A stretch of DNA of 64,000 bases from Marinospirillum sp. (GCF_014859565.1 NZ_JACUUA010000004.1:1-64000), one strand, 5' to 3'. Counted from the first letter of the stretch, positions 1-7,994 are shown. Notes: generated by a model from the letters alone, not told the origin. Made by a program: numbers and translations.

Positions 1-52
1 TCTCTTGGTTAACTATTAGTCCGCCAGATGTCCGGCAACGAGTACTGTTGCT

Positions 53-132
53 CAGGACGCGTGAATACATCCCTCCAAGCTCTGGCTGCGGCATAGGGCA
101 AGGATGCCCTGCGACAAGTACATCGCGTCCTG
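53..132. repeat. 80-bp inverted-repeat element
   Basis: Outer arms CAGGACGCG (53-61) and CGCGTCCTG (124-132) are perfect complements. Inside them is a second hairpin, AGGGCA (95-100) with TGCCCT (105-110) and a 4-nt loop. The element lies downstream of the acyl-CoA synthetase stop codon and no convincing gene covers it. The nested architecture suits a REP-like or MITE-like interspersed repeat, or a processed RNA hairpin. I saw no second copy in this window, so repetitiveness is inferred. The rest of positions 1-168 holds nothing I can identify. Confidence 0.5.
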
Positions 133-168
133 ACCTGCAATGCCTTGTACCCAACTTCTCCAGAAACA

Positions 169-1833
169 TCAGGCTCCGGCTTCAGCCTGTTTACGCAGGA
201 TAAAGCGCTGGATTTTGCCGCTGGGCGTTTTTGGCAGCGCGTCCACAAATTCGATTTCCCGTGGGAAGGCATGAGCCGACAAGCGTTCACGTACCAGTGA
301 CTGAATGTCTTTCACCAGTTGATCACTCGCTTCGTGCCCAGCCTTTAACACCACAAAAGACTTGATCACATAACCGCGCAGTTCATCCGGTTTGCCCACC
401 GCCGCAGATTCCGCCACCGCAGGGTGCTCCAGTACGGTATTTTCCACATCGGTCGGGCCAACACGGTAACCGGCAGTGGTGATGATGTCGTCATCCCGAC
501 CAGCAAACCAGAAGGTGCCATCGGCATGTTTTTCCACCACATCACCGGTCAGGTAATACTTTTCATGGAAAGGTTTTTTCTCCTGCCAGGTGTAACCCTG
601 GAAGAAAAATGCCGGAGAGTTTTCCATATCCACTGCCAGCTGACCGGTCTTGCCTGCTTCCAGCTCCTTGTATTCTGCATCCAGAATCGCCAGACGATAA
701 CCCGGCATCGGCATACCCATCGAACCCACAGGAGACTCATGTGTCAACGAGTGATGGCAGCAACAAGTCATGCCGGTTTCCGTCTGACCATAATGATCCA
801 TCACACGGCAACCAAGGTTGTCACTGACCCAGTTCACCACCTCGGTATTCAGCGGTTCACCGGCAGAACTGGCAACCCGCAGACTCAGCTCAGCAGACTT
901 GCCATCCAGCAGCCCACTGGATTTCATCATACGGTAAGCCGTTGGGGCAGAAGCCAGGTTGGTGATCTGGTGTTTTTTCAGGAATTCCAGCGTGTTTTCA
1001 GCAGTGAATCCGGCTTCGTTGAAGTGAGTAGTACAACCCAGCAACAGTGGTCCGGTGATGGCGTAATACAGGCCATAAGCCCAGCCCGGATCAGCCATGT
1101 TCCAGAAGCGATCAGATTCCTGCAGGTCGATGGCATAACGCATGTAGATATAAAAAGCGGGCAGTGCTTTTAACGGCACGGCTACACCCTTGGATTTACC
1201 AACAGTGCCAGAGGTGAACATCTGCAGGAAGGGTTGTTCAGCATCCAGTACTGGAGCCTCACATTCACTGCTCTGATCCGCCAGCAGGCTGGCGTAGTGG
1301 GCATCACCCCACTGCTTGGCATCCGCCTTGGAACCCAGCATTATCATTTTGGGCAGGCTTTTGATGGGTTTGAATTTTTCACGATTTTCCGCATCAGTGA
1401 ACATCAGCGCGGTTTTGGCCTGAGTCAGGCGGTATTCAATGGCTTCATATCCAAAGGCGGTAAACAGCGGCTGATAAACAGCACCAATGCGCCAGCTTGC
1501 CAGAATTAATCCCAGCAGCTCCGGGGTACGGGACAACATGGCTGCCACACGATCACCCTGCTTTACACCCTGGCTTTTTAATAGATTAGCCATACGCCCG
1601 GTCAGTGCATCCAGCTCAGCAAAGGTGAGTGTGGTGACCTTGCCTTGTGTATCTTCATGCACCAGCGCCAGATGATTCGCCTTACTGCCCTGGGCATGAC
1701 GACCACAGCATTCAATATAAGCGTTAAAACCTTCAGTCAGGCTGCCCTGTAATGCTGCTTCAACAGTCGACAGCTGGAATTGCTGCATAAACGCTGCGTA
1801 ATCCTGCGTCTGAGCCAGTTTTGATTCGGCCAT
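169..1833 (-). CDS. Acyl-CoA synthetase (AMP-forming, ANL superfamily)
   Basis: A 554-residue adenylate-forming enzyme that should convert a carboxylic acid, ATP and CoA to acyl-CoA, AMP and PPi. The family motifs appear in order: the phosphate-binding loop TSGTVGKSKG, the acyl-adenylate motif YGQTETG, the hinge region around YLTGDV and GRDDDIITTAGYRVGP, and the C-terminal catalytic lysine in PKTPSGKIQR. ATG 1833 is preferred because GGAGGG sits just upstream; the upstream extension to 1923 has no such site. The overall sequence resembles medium-chain or acetate/propionate-like synthetases, but the substrate cannot be read. The nearby thiolase and TetR regulator suggest fatty-acid or short-chain acid catabolism. 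Confidence 0.85.
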   Translation of the reverse strand: MAESKLAQTQDYAAFMQQFQLSTVEAALQGSLTEGFNAYIECCGRHAQGSKANHLALVHEDTQGKVTTLTFAELDALTGRMANLLKSQGVKQGDRVAAMLSRTPELLGLILASWRIGAVYQPLFTAFGYEAIEYRLTQAKTALMFTDAENREKFKPIKSLPKMIMLGSKADAKQWGDAHYASLLADQSSECEAPVLDAEQPFLQMFTSGTVGKSKGVAVPLKALPAFYIYMRYAIDLQESDRFWNMADPGWAYGLYYAITGPLLLGCTTHFNEAGFTAENTLEFLKKHQITNLASAPTAYRMMKSSGLLDGKSAELSLRVASSAGEPLNTEVVNWVSDNLGCRVMDHYGQTETGMTCCCHHSLTHESPVGSMGMPMPGYRLAILDAEYKELEAGKTGQLAVDMENSPAFFFQGYTWQEKKPFHEKYYLTGDVVEKHADGTFWFAGRDDDIITTAGYRVGPTDVENTVLEHPAVAESAAVGKPDELRGYVIKSFVVLKAGHEASDQLVKDIQSLVRERLSAHAFPREIEFVDALPKTPSGKIQRFILRKQAEAGA

Positions 1834-1874
1834 GGGTGTACCCTCCAGTTTCAATTTGTTGTTTTTGTTTAACT

Positions 1875-1890
1875 TTGACGTAAACGTCAA
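1875..1890. promoter_or_regulatory. 16-bp perfect palindrome upstream of the acyl-CoA synthetase
   Basis: TTGACGTAAACGTCAA is a perfect 7+2+7 inverted repeat, 41 bp upstream of the chosen acyl-CoA synthetase start. It is clearly distinct from the TetR-type palindrome further upstream. From memory, it resembles operators predicted for MerR-family LiuR regulators of branched-chain amino acid and fatty-acid degradation. That assignment is inference; no such regulator is encoded here. Confidence 0.5.
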
Positions 1891-1944
1891 CTTTCCGGGG
1901 TAAATAAAGGCGACCAAAGCCACCTTTATCTTATTTCTTTAAAA

Positions 1945-1958
1945 CGAGCAAGTGCTCG
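1945..1958. promoter_or_regulatory. Candidate TetR operator, synthetase side
   Basis: CGAGCAAGTGCTCG is a perfect 6+2+6 inverted repeat in the promoter region of the minus-strand acyl-CoA synthetase. Its core AGCAAGTGCT matches 9 of 10 bases of the core AGCAAGCGCT (minus strand) found 12 bp in front of the adjacent tetR gene. A pair of matching palindromes around one tetR-family gene is the usual sign of the regulator's own operators. Confidence 0.6.
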
Positions 1959-2021
1959 GTTTTTTCTAGCCTAATTCAGCAACTGCATCCGGGCAAGTTT
2001 TTTATGCAGGCCTTTTAACCC

Positions 2022-2090
2022 GCTGAGGGCTCTTTACCACGCTGAAGGCTCTTTACCCCGCTGAAGGCTCTTTTATCAAGCTGAAGGCTC
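2022..2090. repeat. 19-20 bp imperfect tandem repeat, about 3.5 copies
   Basis: The units begin GCTGARGGCTC and run 2022-2040, 2041-2059, 2060-2079 and a partial 2080-2090. The last copies lie inside the 3' end of the minus-strand tetR gene and supply its stop codon and its last four residues (EPSA). The other copies continue into the spacer. Slippage could change the C-terminus of the regulator or the downstream spacer. Confidence 0.8.
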
Positions 2091-2654
2091 CCTCAACACC
2101 ATCGCTACCAGTTCATGAGCCAGATCATCCGGGGTCAGTTCACGATCCGGGTGATACCACTGCACCGTCCAGTTGAGTGCACCCAGCGCCAGTCGCCGCT
2201 GCAAACCCTGATCCCCTTTGATCAATCCAGCTTCATGGCATTCACTGATCACTTCGCGCCAGCTGGTTTCATAAGCGTCACGCAGCTCCACCAGCAGATT
2301 ACGGGATTCCTGTGTCAGGCTGCGCCATTCATAAATAGCCACCACGTGGGCATCCCGATCTTCCAGCAGGGTAGATAAATGAGCTCGTGCCAGTGCATAG
2401 AGGCGTTCTTTGGGTGTTTTGGCACTAGACAGTGCCTGTCGGGCAATTTCCATGGCATGTAACATGCCGGATTCAATCACTGCGTACAGGATTTCCTGCT
2501 TATCATTAAAGTGATGAAACAGGCTGCCGGATTTGATACCCATGGCATCCGCCAGCATCCGCACTGTGGTGGATTCATAACCCTGATTGCAGAACAGCCG
2601 GGCAGCAATCGCGACCAGCTCCTTGCGTCTTTTAGAATTCTTGTTTAAGTTCAT
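2076..2654 (-). CDS. TetR/AcrR family transcriptional regulator
   Basis: A 192-residue one-component repressor. The N-terminal helix-turn-helix domain covers roughly residues 10-58 and carries the family pattern AARLFCNQGYESTTVRMLAD...GSLFHHFNDKQEIL. The rest is a helical ligand-binding and dimerisation domain with no specific ligand signature. The gene is divergent from the thiolase and codirectional with the acyl-CoA synthetase. A palindrome 12 bp upstream of its start matches one before the synthetase, so it probably represses itself, the thiolase and the synthetase, with an acyl-CoA or similar ligand releasing it. The C-terminal codons and stop lie in a tandem repeat. Family assignment is sure; target and ligand are inferred. 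Confidence 0.9.
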   Translation of the reverse strand: MNLNKNSKRRKELVAIAARLFCNQGYESTTVRMLADAMGIKSGSLFHHFNDKQEILYAVIESGMLHAMEIARQALSSAKTPKERLYALARAHLSTLLEDRDAHVVAIYEWRSLTQESRNLLVELRDAYETSWREVISECHEAGLIKGDQGLQRRLALGALNWTVQWYHPDRELTPDDLAHELVAMVLREPSA

Positions 2655-2663
2655 GGCAGTTAA

Positions 2664-2678
2664 CTAGCGCTTGCTCGG
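2664..2678. promoter_or_regulatory. Candidate TetR operator in the tetR-thiolase divergent region
   Basis: The core AGCGCTTGCT (2666-2675) is the reverse complement of AGCAAGCGCT and matches the operator-like core at 1947-1956 with one mismatch. It lies between the divergent tetR and thiolase starts, closer to tetR, so binding could block both. A second inverted repeat, TGACT-TGCG-AGTCA, follows at 2684-2697. Confidence 0.55.
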
Positions 2679-2771
2679 TTTTATGACTTGCGAGTCACAA
2701 ACTACCTCTAGCCAAGGCTCCGGTCAAGCGGCACCCTATACAGCAAGAAAACACCACAAGAGGTTTATGCC

Positions 2772-3950
2772 ATGCAAGATGCAATTGTAATTGTTTCCGG
2801 TGCCCGCACCCCGATGGGCGGCATGATGGGTTCTTTGTCCACCCTGACCGCTCCAGAACTGGGTGGTGTGGCGATTGCTGATGCCATCCGCCGCGCGGGC
2901 ATTCAGCCTGCCGATGTACAAGAAGTGATTATGGGTTGTGTACTACCCGCCGGTGTTAAACAAGGCCCTGCGCGTCAGGCTATGATGCAGGCTGGTATTC
3001 CAGTTGAAACCGGTGCCACCACCATCAACAAACTCTGCGGCTCCGGTATGAAAGCCGTGATGCTGGCACATGATCTGATTAAAGCCGGTACCAACGACAT
3101 CATGGTTGCCGGTGGTATGGAAAGTATGTCCAACGCCCCGCACGTACTCACCAAAGCACGCAGTGGCTACCGTCTGGGTCATGGTGAAATCAAGGATCAC
3201 ATGTTTCTGGATGGCCTGGAAGATGCCCGCACCGGCAAACTGATGGGTGTGTTTGCTCAGGACGTTGCGGATGACAAGGGTTACACCCGTGAAAGCATGG
3301 ATAACTTTGCCATCAGCTCTTTAAAACGTGCTATGACTGCCATAGAACAAGGCAAGTTAAAAGCCGAAACTGCTCCCGTAACGGTACAAACCCGCAAGGG
3401 CGAAGTGACCATCACTGATGATGAACAACCGCATCAGGCCAATATCGAAAAAATTCCTTCCCTGCGTCCGGCTTTCAAAAAAGATGGCACTGTTACTGCA
3501 GCCAATTCCAGTTCCATTTCTGATGGCGCTTCTGCATTGGTGATTATGCGTGAATCCGAAGCACAGAAGCGCGGCCTGAAACCCATGGCACGGATTGTGG
3601 CTCATGCCACCAACTCCCGTGAGCCCAGCGAATTCACCCTGGCGCCCATTGGTTCCATCGAAAAGGTTGTTGCAAAAGCAGGCTGGTCGATTGATGACGT
3701 GGATCTGTTTGAAATCAACGAAGCTTTTGCCGTGGTGACCATGCTGGCGATGGATGGTCTGAACATTCCACACGAAAAAACCAATATTTATGGTGGTGCT
3801 TGTGCTCAGGGTCACCCGATTGGTTCCACTGGTTCACGTATTCTGGTCACACTGATGTATGCCCTGCAACAGGAAGGCAAAAAGCGCGGTGTTGCCAGCC
3901 TGTGTATTGGTGGTGGTGAAGCTACAGCCGTTGCCATCGAACTGATCTGA
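2772..3950 (+). CDS. Acetyl-CoA acetyltransferase (thiolase)
   Basis: A 392-residue thiolase that condenses two acetyl-CoA to acetoacetyl-CoA or runs the reverse cleavage. The three catalytic residues sit at the classical numbering of biosynthetic thiolases: nucleophile Cys89 (NKLCGSGMK), His348 (AQGHPIGSTG) and Cys378 (CIGGGEA). The motif before His348 reads GGACAQGHP rather than the common GGAIALGHP. ATG 2772 has AGAGG 9 bp upstream. It is divergent from the tetR gene and followed by a strong terminator, so it is probably a single-gene unit under TetR control. Together with the synthetase it suggests short-chain acid or ketone-body metabolism. Degradative versus biosynthetic direction is not decided. 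Confidence 0.93.
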   Translation: MQDAIVIVSGARTPMGGMMGSLSTLTAPELGGVAIADAIRRAGIQPADVQEVIMGCVLPAGVKQGPARQAMMQAGIPVETGATTINKLCGSGMKAVMLAHDLIKAGTNDIMVAGGMESMSNAPHVLTKARSGYRLGHGEIKDHMFLDGLEDARTGKLMGVFAQDVADDKGYTRESMDNFAISSLKRAMTAIEQGKLKAETAPVTVQTRKGEVTITDDEQPHQANIEKIPSLRPAFKKDGTVTAANSSSISDGASALVIMRESEAQKRGLKPMARIVAHATNSREPSEFTLAPIGSIEKVVAKAGWSIDDVDLFEINEAFAVVTMLAMDGLNIPHEKTNIYGGACAQGHPIGSTGSRILVTLMYALQQEGKKRGVASLCIGGGEATAVAIELI

Positions 3951-3981
3951 TCCGCTCTGTACCTTCAGGTCTGCACCCTTC

Positions 3982-4012
3982 AAGCCGGAAGCTTCAAAGC
4001 TTCCGGCTTTTT
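3982..4012 (+). terminator. Rho-independent terminator after the thiolase gene
   Basis: A 12-bp perfect stem (3982-3993 with 3998-4009), tetraloop TCAA, then a run of T. It closes the thiolase transcript before slt. Confidence 0.9.
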
Positions 4013-4080
4013 CTTGCTTCACCTGTCAGGCTTTAACAGGCTAAGATAGACAAAACAGTCTTAACCACGGAAATCAGCAA

Positions 4081-6114
4081 ATGCCTGCCAAGGAATCCAT
4101 CATCCGCTCTCTGCATTTGCCTGTCATCAAGCGCACAAGCCTGCTGGCGGGGTTTTTGCTGGTATTTGGATTACTGCCTGCGGCATCGTCCACCTCTGCT
4201 TTTTTTGAGCGCAGTTATCAGCCATTACAGCCTGACCCTGCCGCCCGCGCACTATTTACTCAGACTTATCAGCAATTACGTCGCGGTGAACTGACAGACC
4301 TTTCCGAAGTGCTGACACAGCTGCAACACTACCCTCTGGCACCCTATCTGGAATATCAGCTGTTTCGTAACCAGCTGGCCTACAAGGTTGCTAACCACGA
4401 AAAAATCCAGGCTTTTCTTGCCCTGCATTCAGACAAGGCTTTTCAATCCACCCTGCGCCATGAGTGGCTGGAAGAACTGGCACGCCAGCAAAACTGGCCG
4501 TTATTCCTACAGCAAGCAGATAACGCCTCAATCACCAGCAATCGCCTGACTTGTTTTCGTTTGCAGGCCGAGGCAGAAGTGTTTGGTACCAGCCTGAGCT
4601 GGCTGGAAACCACCGCTGACTTCTGGCGTAACAACCAGCCTTTACCAGGCAACTGCAAAGTCATCACTGAAAAACTGCACCTGCTGGGTTTACTCAAGCC
4701 GGATGACTACCGCACCGCTGCCCTGCAACTGATGCAAAATGGCCAGACCAGCCAAGCTCGTGCTCTCCACAGCCGTCTAAAACCAGCCGATCAACAGTGG
4801 CTGGATTACTGGCAAAAGGGGCGCCAGAATCCAGCAGCTCAGTTGCAGGCATTATTAAACAACCCTCGCCTACTGCGCACCGATACAACACTGCGGGAAG
4901 AAATCCTGCTGGATTTACTGAAAAACCACGCCCGTACTCACCCAACCCGCACTGAACAACTGATTGGACAGCTGCGTAACAAGAAGCTGTTATCCGACAC
5001 ATCGGGCTGGCAGGTACAGGAATACATAGCTATCCGCGCCGCCCAGCGCAATCGGGATAACTCCCTTGAGCTGTTTGCCAAAGTGCCTGCTGCTGCACGC
5101 TCAGCACAGGGTCAGGAGTGGTATGCACGTACTCTGCTGCGCGCCGCAGACTGGGCTCGACTGCATCAGGCGATTTTGCAACTGCCGGATGAACTGCAGG
5201 CTAATAATGAATGGCGTTACTGGCTGGCTCACACTTTAATTGAACAGCAACAACCGCACGAAGCAAATCAACTGCTGCAACAGCTGGCAGAAGAGCGCAG
5301 TTATTACGGTTTTCTGGCCGCTCGCAGTCTGGGCATCCCTCCCCGGATGAATGAGTTGGAGACACCCATCAATCCCCCAGTTCTGCAGCAACTGAGCCAG
5401 CAGCAGGGCATGATTCGTAGTGGTGAGCTTTATTTCACCGGCTTTGTGGAGGATGCCAATCGTGAGTGGTTTCAGGCTCTCCGTGGCGCCAGCACCGAAG
5501 ACTGGATTCAGGCAGGTTGGCTGGCACGTCACTGGGGCTGGCATGATCGCAGTGTTGATGCCGCCAACCGCGCCGGACTTCATGATGCTCTTGACCTGCG
5601 TTTTCCGCTGGCACACCTCGAAACTCTGCGACCACTGGCACAACAGGCTGGTTTAGAGCTGCCATTGGTGCTGGCTTTAATTCGCAAGGAAAGCCTGTTC
5701 AACCCTCAGGCACGTTCATCAGTAGGTGCACTGGGTCTGATGCAGGTCATGCCTGCTACCGGCAGGCAAGTGTCCAATCAATTAAGAATGAGCCTAAAGC
5801 CGGAAACTGATCTGTTATTACCGGAGCACAACCTCCCGGTGGGTGTACATTATTTGTCCGGTCTGATGCGCCGTTATGATAACAACCCGATACTTGCAGC
5901 CTCGGCCTATAATGCCGGCCCCAGCCGCGCTAACAGCTGGCGCAATAGTCTAGGGCAGGAAACCGACCCGTTATGGGTGGAACGCATCACCTTTGCAGAA
6001 ACCCGCGATTATGTTAAAAGCCTGCTGGCATTCAGTGAAGTTTATGCCTGGCGACTGCAACAGGAGCAGGAACGTCAGGCACAATTGGATTCACTCCAGC
6101 AACCAGAAGGTTGA
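4081..6114 (+). CDS. slt: Soluble lytic murein transglycosylase (Slt70 type)
   Basis: A 677-residue periplasmic enzyme that cleaves the MurNAc-GlcNAc bond of peptidoglycan non-hydrolytically to give anhydromuropeptides. The N-terminus has a basic stretch and a hydrophobic signal peptide (around residues 17-38). A long alpha-superhelical U-domain follows. The C-terminal goose-lysozyme-like SLT domain has catalytic Glu537 in LIRKESLFNP, then VGALGLMQVMPAT and AYNAGP. Length and layout match Slt70. ATG 4081 gives a complete signal peptide and has a weak purine-rich stretch before it. The gene follows the thiolase terminator and precedes a decayed trmJ-like start. Confidence 0.95.
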   Translation: MPAKESIIRSLHLPVIKRTSLLAGFLLVFGLLPAASSTSAFFERSYQPLQPDPAARALFTQTYQQLRRGELTDLSEVLTQLQHYPLAPYLEYQLFRNQLAYKVANHEKIQAFLALHSDKAFQSTLRHEWLEELARQQNWPLFLQQADNASITSNRLTCFRLQAEAEVFGTSLSWLETTADFWRNNQPLPGNCKVITEKLHLLGLLKPDDYRTAALQLMQNGQTSQARALHSRLKPADQQWLDYWQKGRQNPAAQLQALLNNPRLLRTDTTLREEILLDLLKNHARTHPTRTEQLIGQLRNKKLLSDTSGWQVQEYIAIRAAQRNRDNSLELFAKVPAAARSAQGQEWYARTLLRAADWARLHQAILQLPDELQANNEWRYWLAHTLIEQQQPHEANQLLQQLAEERSYYGFLAARSLGIPPRMNELETPINPPVLQQLSQQQGMIRSGELYFTGFVEDANREWFQALRGASTEDWIQAGWLARHWGWHDRSVDAANRAGLHDALDLRFPLAHLETLRPLAQQAGLELPLVLALIRKESLFNPQARSSVGALGLMQVMPATGRQVSNQLRMSLKPETDLLLPEHNLPVGVHYLSGLMRRYDNNPILAASAYNAGPSRANSWRNSLGQETDPLWVERITFAETRDYVKSLLAFSEVYAWRLQQEQERQAQLDSLQQPEG

Positions 6115-6117
6115 TTG

Positions 6118-6201
6118 ATGTTTTCCCGTATTCGTATTGTTCTGGTACATACCTACCACCCCGGCAACATCGCTTCTGCTGCTCACGCCGTCGTTTGGTG
6201 A
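6118..6201 (+). pseudogene. Remnant of trmJ (tRNA 2'-O-methyltransferase), N-terminus only
   Basis: Four bases after slt, ATG 6118 opens a 27-codon frame ending at TGA 6199-6201. Its product starts MFSRIRIVLVHTYHPGNIAS and continues with AAHAVVW. This follows the signature N-terminus of TrmJ/SpoU methyltransferases, known from the family as IRVVLVxTxHPGNIGxAARAM. The match covers the first beta strand and the HPGNI loop and then stops. Nothing after it, in any frame up to 6327, resembles the remaining roughly 220 residues. I read this as a truncated, non-functional remnant. A 68-codon frame (6111-6317) overlaps it but has no recognisable content. Confidence 0.65.
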
Positions 6202-6327
6202 CTGAACACCTCTACCTTAATCAATCACAAAAAGGCCAGCCTCGTTATTTATCATTGAGCACTGGCAGTCAGGCTCAGCAACATTTAAAGTATCTGCAGA
6301 TTATTTTAAACTTCTAAAGGTATCTGC

Positions 6328-7086
6328 ATGACAACCCGCTTTGCTGTTGAGCTTACTGGTTCCGGTGACTGCAAACACTGTGCTGAAGCTCTGGATTTTG
6401 GTTTTACTTTTGCCTACCAACCGATTGTGGATTACCGCAATAAAAGTATTTGGGGGTATGAAGCACTGGTGCGTGGCCCAAATAACGAATCAGCTTGGTC
6501 GATTTTATCCAGAGTAAACGATGACAATCGTTATGCTTTTGATCAGGCCTGTCGGGTCAAAGCCATCACCCTGGCTGCAGAATTAAAGCTGGATAAAATC
6601 CTCAGCATCAACTTTTTACCTAATGCCGTGTACGAACCAGCACACTGTATCCGCAGCACCCTACAGGCCGCTGATCTAGCTGGTTTCCCGTTAGAAAAAA
6701 TCATGTTTGAAATCACCGAATCAGAAAAAGTGCACGATGCTGAACACCTGACACGGATTTTTGATTATTACCAGCAGCAAGGCTTTATCACTGCACTGGA
6801 TGATTTTGGGGCAGGTCATGCCGGTTTAAACCTGCTGTCCAAATTCTTGCCAGGGCTGATGAAAATTGATATGGAGCTGGTGCGTGACATCAACACTCAC
6901 CGTACCAAACAGATTATTGTGACCGCACTGGCCGACATCTGCCGCCAGCTGGATATCATCCTGCTGGCAGAAGGTCTGGAGACAGCGGAAGAAGTGGCTT
7001 ATTTTGAACAGCTGGGCGTACAACTGATGCAGGGTTATTATTTTGCCAAGCCAGGTTTTCAGTGCCTGCCGAGCGTGGATTTTTAA
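6328..7086 (+). CDS. Stand-alone EAL-domain cyclic-di-GMP phosphodiesterase
   Basis: A 252-residue protein consisting almost entirely of an EAL domain, which hydrolyses cyclic di-GMP to pGpG. The catalytic and metal-binding set looks intact: Glu45 in GYEALVRG, Asn in SINFLPNA, Glu in FEITESE, the Asp pair in ALDDFGAG, Lys in MKIDMELV, Glu in AEGLET, and QGYYFAKP at the end. It therefore should be active rather than a degenerate receptor. There is no signal peptide, membrane segment or recognisable sensory domain; the first 25 residues contain a Cys-Lys-His-Cys cluster (CKHC). ATG 6328 has AAAGG upstream. It is transcribed towards darP and stands alone. Confidence 0.9.
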   Translation: MTTRFAVELTGSGDCKHCAEALDFGFTFAYQPIVDYRNKSIWGYEALVRGPNNESAWSILSRVNDDNRYAFDQACRVKAITLAAELKLDKILSINFLPNAVYEPAHCIRSTLQAADLAGFPLEKIMFEITESEKVHDAEHLTRIFDYYQQQGFITALDDFGAGHAGLNLLSKFLPGLMKIDMELVRDINTHRTKQIIVTALADICRQLDIILLAEGLETAEEVAYFEQLGVQLMQGYYFAKPGFQCLPSVDF

Positions 7087-7191
7087 GCCCAACAACCGGC
7101 AAAACTAATGGAGCAAAACGGAGAAGGCCGGTTTTACACCGCTGAGGATGCTGGGTTTGTTTGGCAGACACCTGATGTCACCCGGTTCAGT

Positions 7192-7704
7192 TTATTTGGG
7201 CACAGCTTCGCAGATGTCGCGCAGGTAACGAAAAAGTTTGCGAGCATTGTTTGGTGGCTTTTCCGCCACGCGTTCCTGCCGGGTGTTGCGAATCAATTGG
7301 CGAATTTTCTGAGCTTCACAGGCTGGCCACTCGGCCATGAACTCGGCCAGTGCCGCATCATCTTCCACCAGTCGGTCACGCCAGTGCTCCAATTGACTGA
7401 AGTGCCGGGCATGAGTCTCTGAGCTGGAGTCATAACGCTCCATACCAGCCTGAATGGCAACATGGTCACGGTTACGCATCAGTTTGCCAATACGTTGCAG
7501 GTGGCGGCGGCGTGCTTCGTGGGATTTGATGCGTTTGTATTCAGCCAGGGCTTCCAGCAGCTCATCATCCAGCTGCAGGGTTTTGATTTGTGCTGGAGTC
7601 ATCTCCAGCAGTTTTTTGCCGATTTCCTGCAATGCCAGCATCTGGCGTTTCAGCTCACTTTTGCTGGGCAGGTTGTCCTGTTCGTCTTGCTGGTCATCAA
7701 ACAT
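7192..7704 (-). CDS. darP: Ribosome biogenesis factor DarP (YjgA, DUF615)
   Basis: A 170-residue helical, highly charged protein of the DUF615/YjgA family, which associates with late 50S ribosomal precursors and helps build the peptidyl-transferase centre. Family features are the acidic N-terminus followed by SKSELKRQM.ALQEIG, the central YKRIKSHEARRRHLQRIGKLMR and the C-terminal RKLFRYLRDI. It is the last gene of the rpoN-ptsO cluster, 5 bp after ptsO. The 105 bp between its stop and the converging EAL gene shows no clear terminator. Confidence 0.92.
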   Translation of the reverse strand: MFDDQQDEQDNLPSKSELKRQMLALQEIGKKLLEMTPAQIKTLQLDDELLEALAEYKRIKSHEARRRHLQRIGKLMRNRDHVAIQAGMERYDSSSETHARHFSQLEHWRDRLVEDDAALAEFMAEWPACEAQKIRQLIRNTRQERVAEKPPNNARKLFRYLRDICEAVPK

Positions 7705-7709
7705 GCTTT

Positions 7710-7979
7710 TTAATCTTCTTCGTCAAATCGGGCGAGTATCAGGGCTTCCAGCGCGGCTAGAGCCTGCTCTTCATCGGCACCTGAGGCGTGGATGCTGATA
7801 TTGGTGCCGCAAGGAGCGGCCAGCATCAGTAGTTGCATGATGTTGCGGGTGTTGGCTGTTTTTTCACCGAGACGGATTTCTGTCTGTGACTGAAACTGCT
7901 GGCAGACTTGTACAACCCGTGTGGCTGCTCTGGCATGAAGTCCACGTTTGTTGATCAGGGTGAGGTTTTTTTCGAGCAT
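7710..7979 (-). CDS. ptsO: Phosphocarrier NPr (HPr-like, nitrogen PTS)
   Basis: An 89-residue HPr-fold protein. The phosphorylation site is His15 in the motif KRGLHARAAT. It passes phosphate from EI-Ntr (PtsP, not in this window) to PtsN, forming the regulatory nitrogen PTS. There is no regulatory serine motif of the Gram-positive type. It lies 15 bp downstream of rapZ, in the conserved hpf-ptsN-rapZ-ptsO order that identifies it as NPr rather than sugar-PTS HPr. Confidence 0.95.
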   Translation of the reverse strand: MLEKNLTLINKRGLHARAATRVVQVCQQFQSQTEIRLGEKTANTRNIMQLLMLAAPCGTNISIHASGADEEQALAALEALILARFDEED

Positions 7980-7994
7980 GGCTGGCTTTTTCTT

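Noticed and set aside
9..290. 93-codon minus-strand frame at the left edge
   Set aside because: It runs through the inverted repeat and the end of the acyl-CoA synthetase gene in another frame, has no homology I recognise and no ribosome-binding site.
424..1173. 249-codon plus-strand frame antisense to the acyl-CoA synthetase
   Set aside because: Composition is that of a shadow frame (rich in His, Arg, Gln) opposite a clear enzyme; no family motif.
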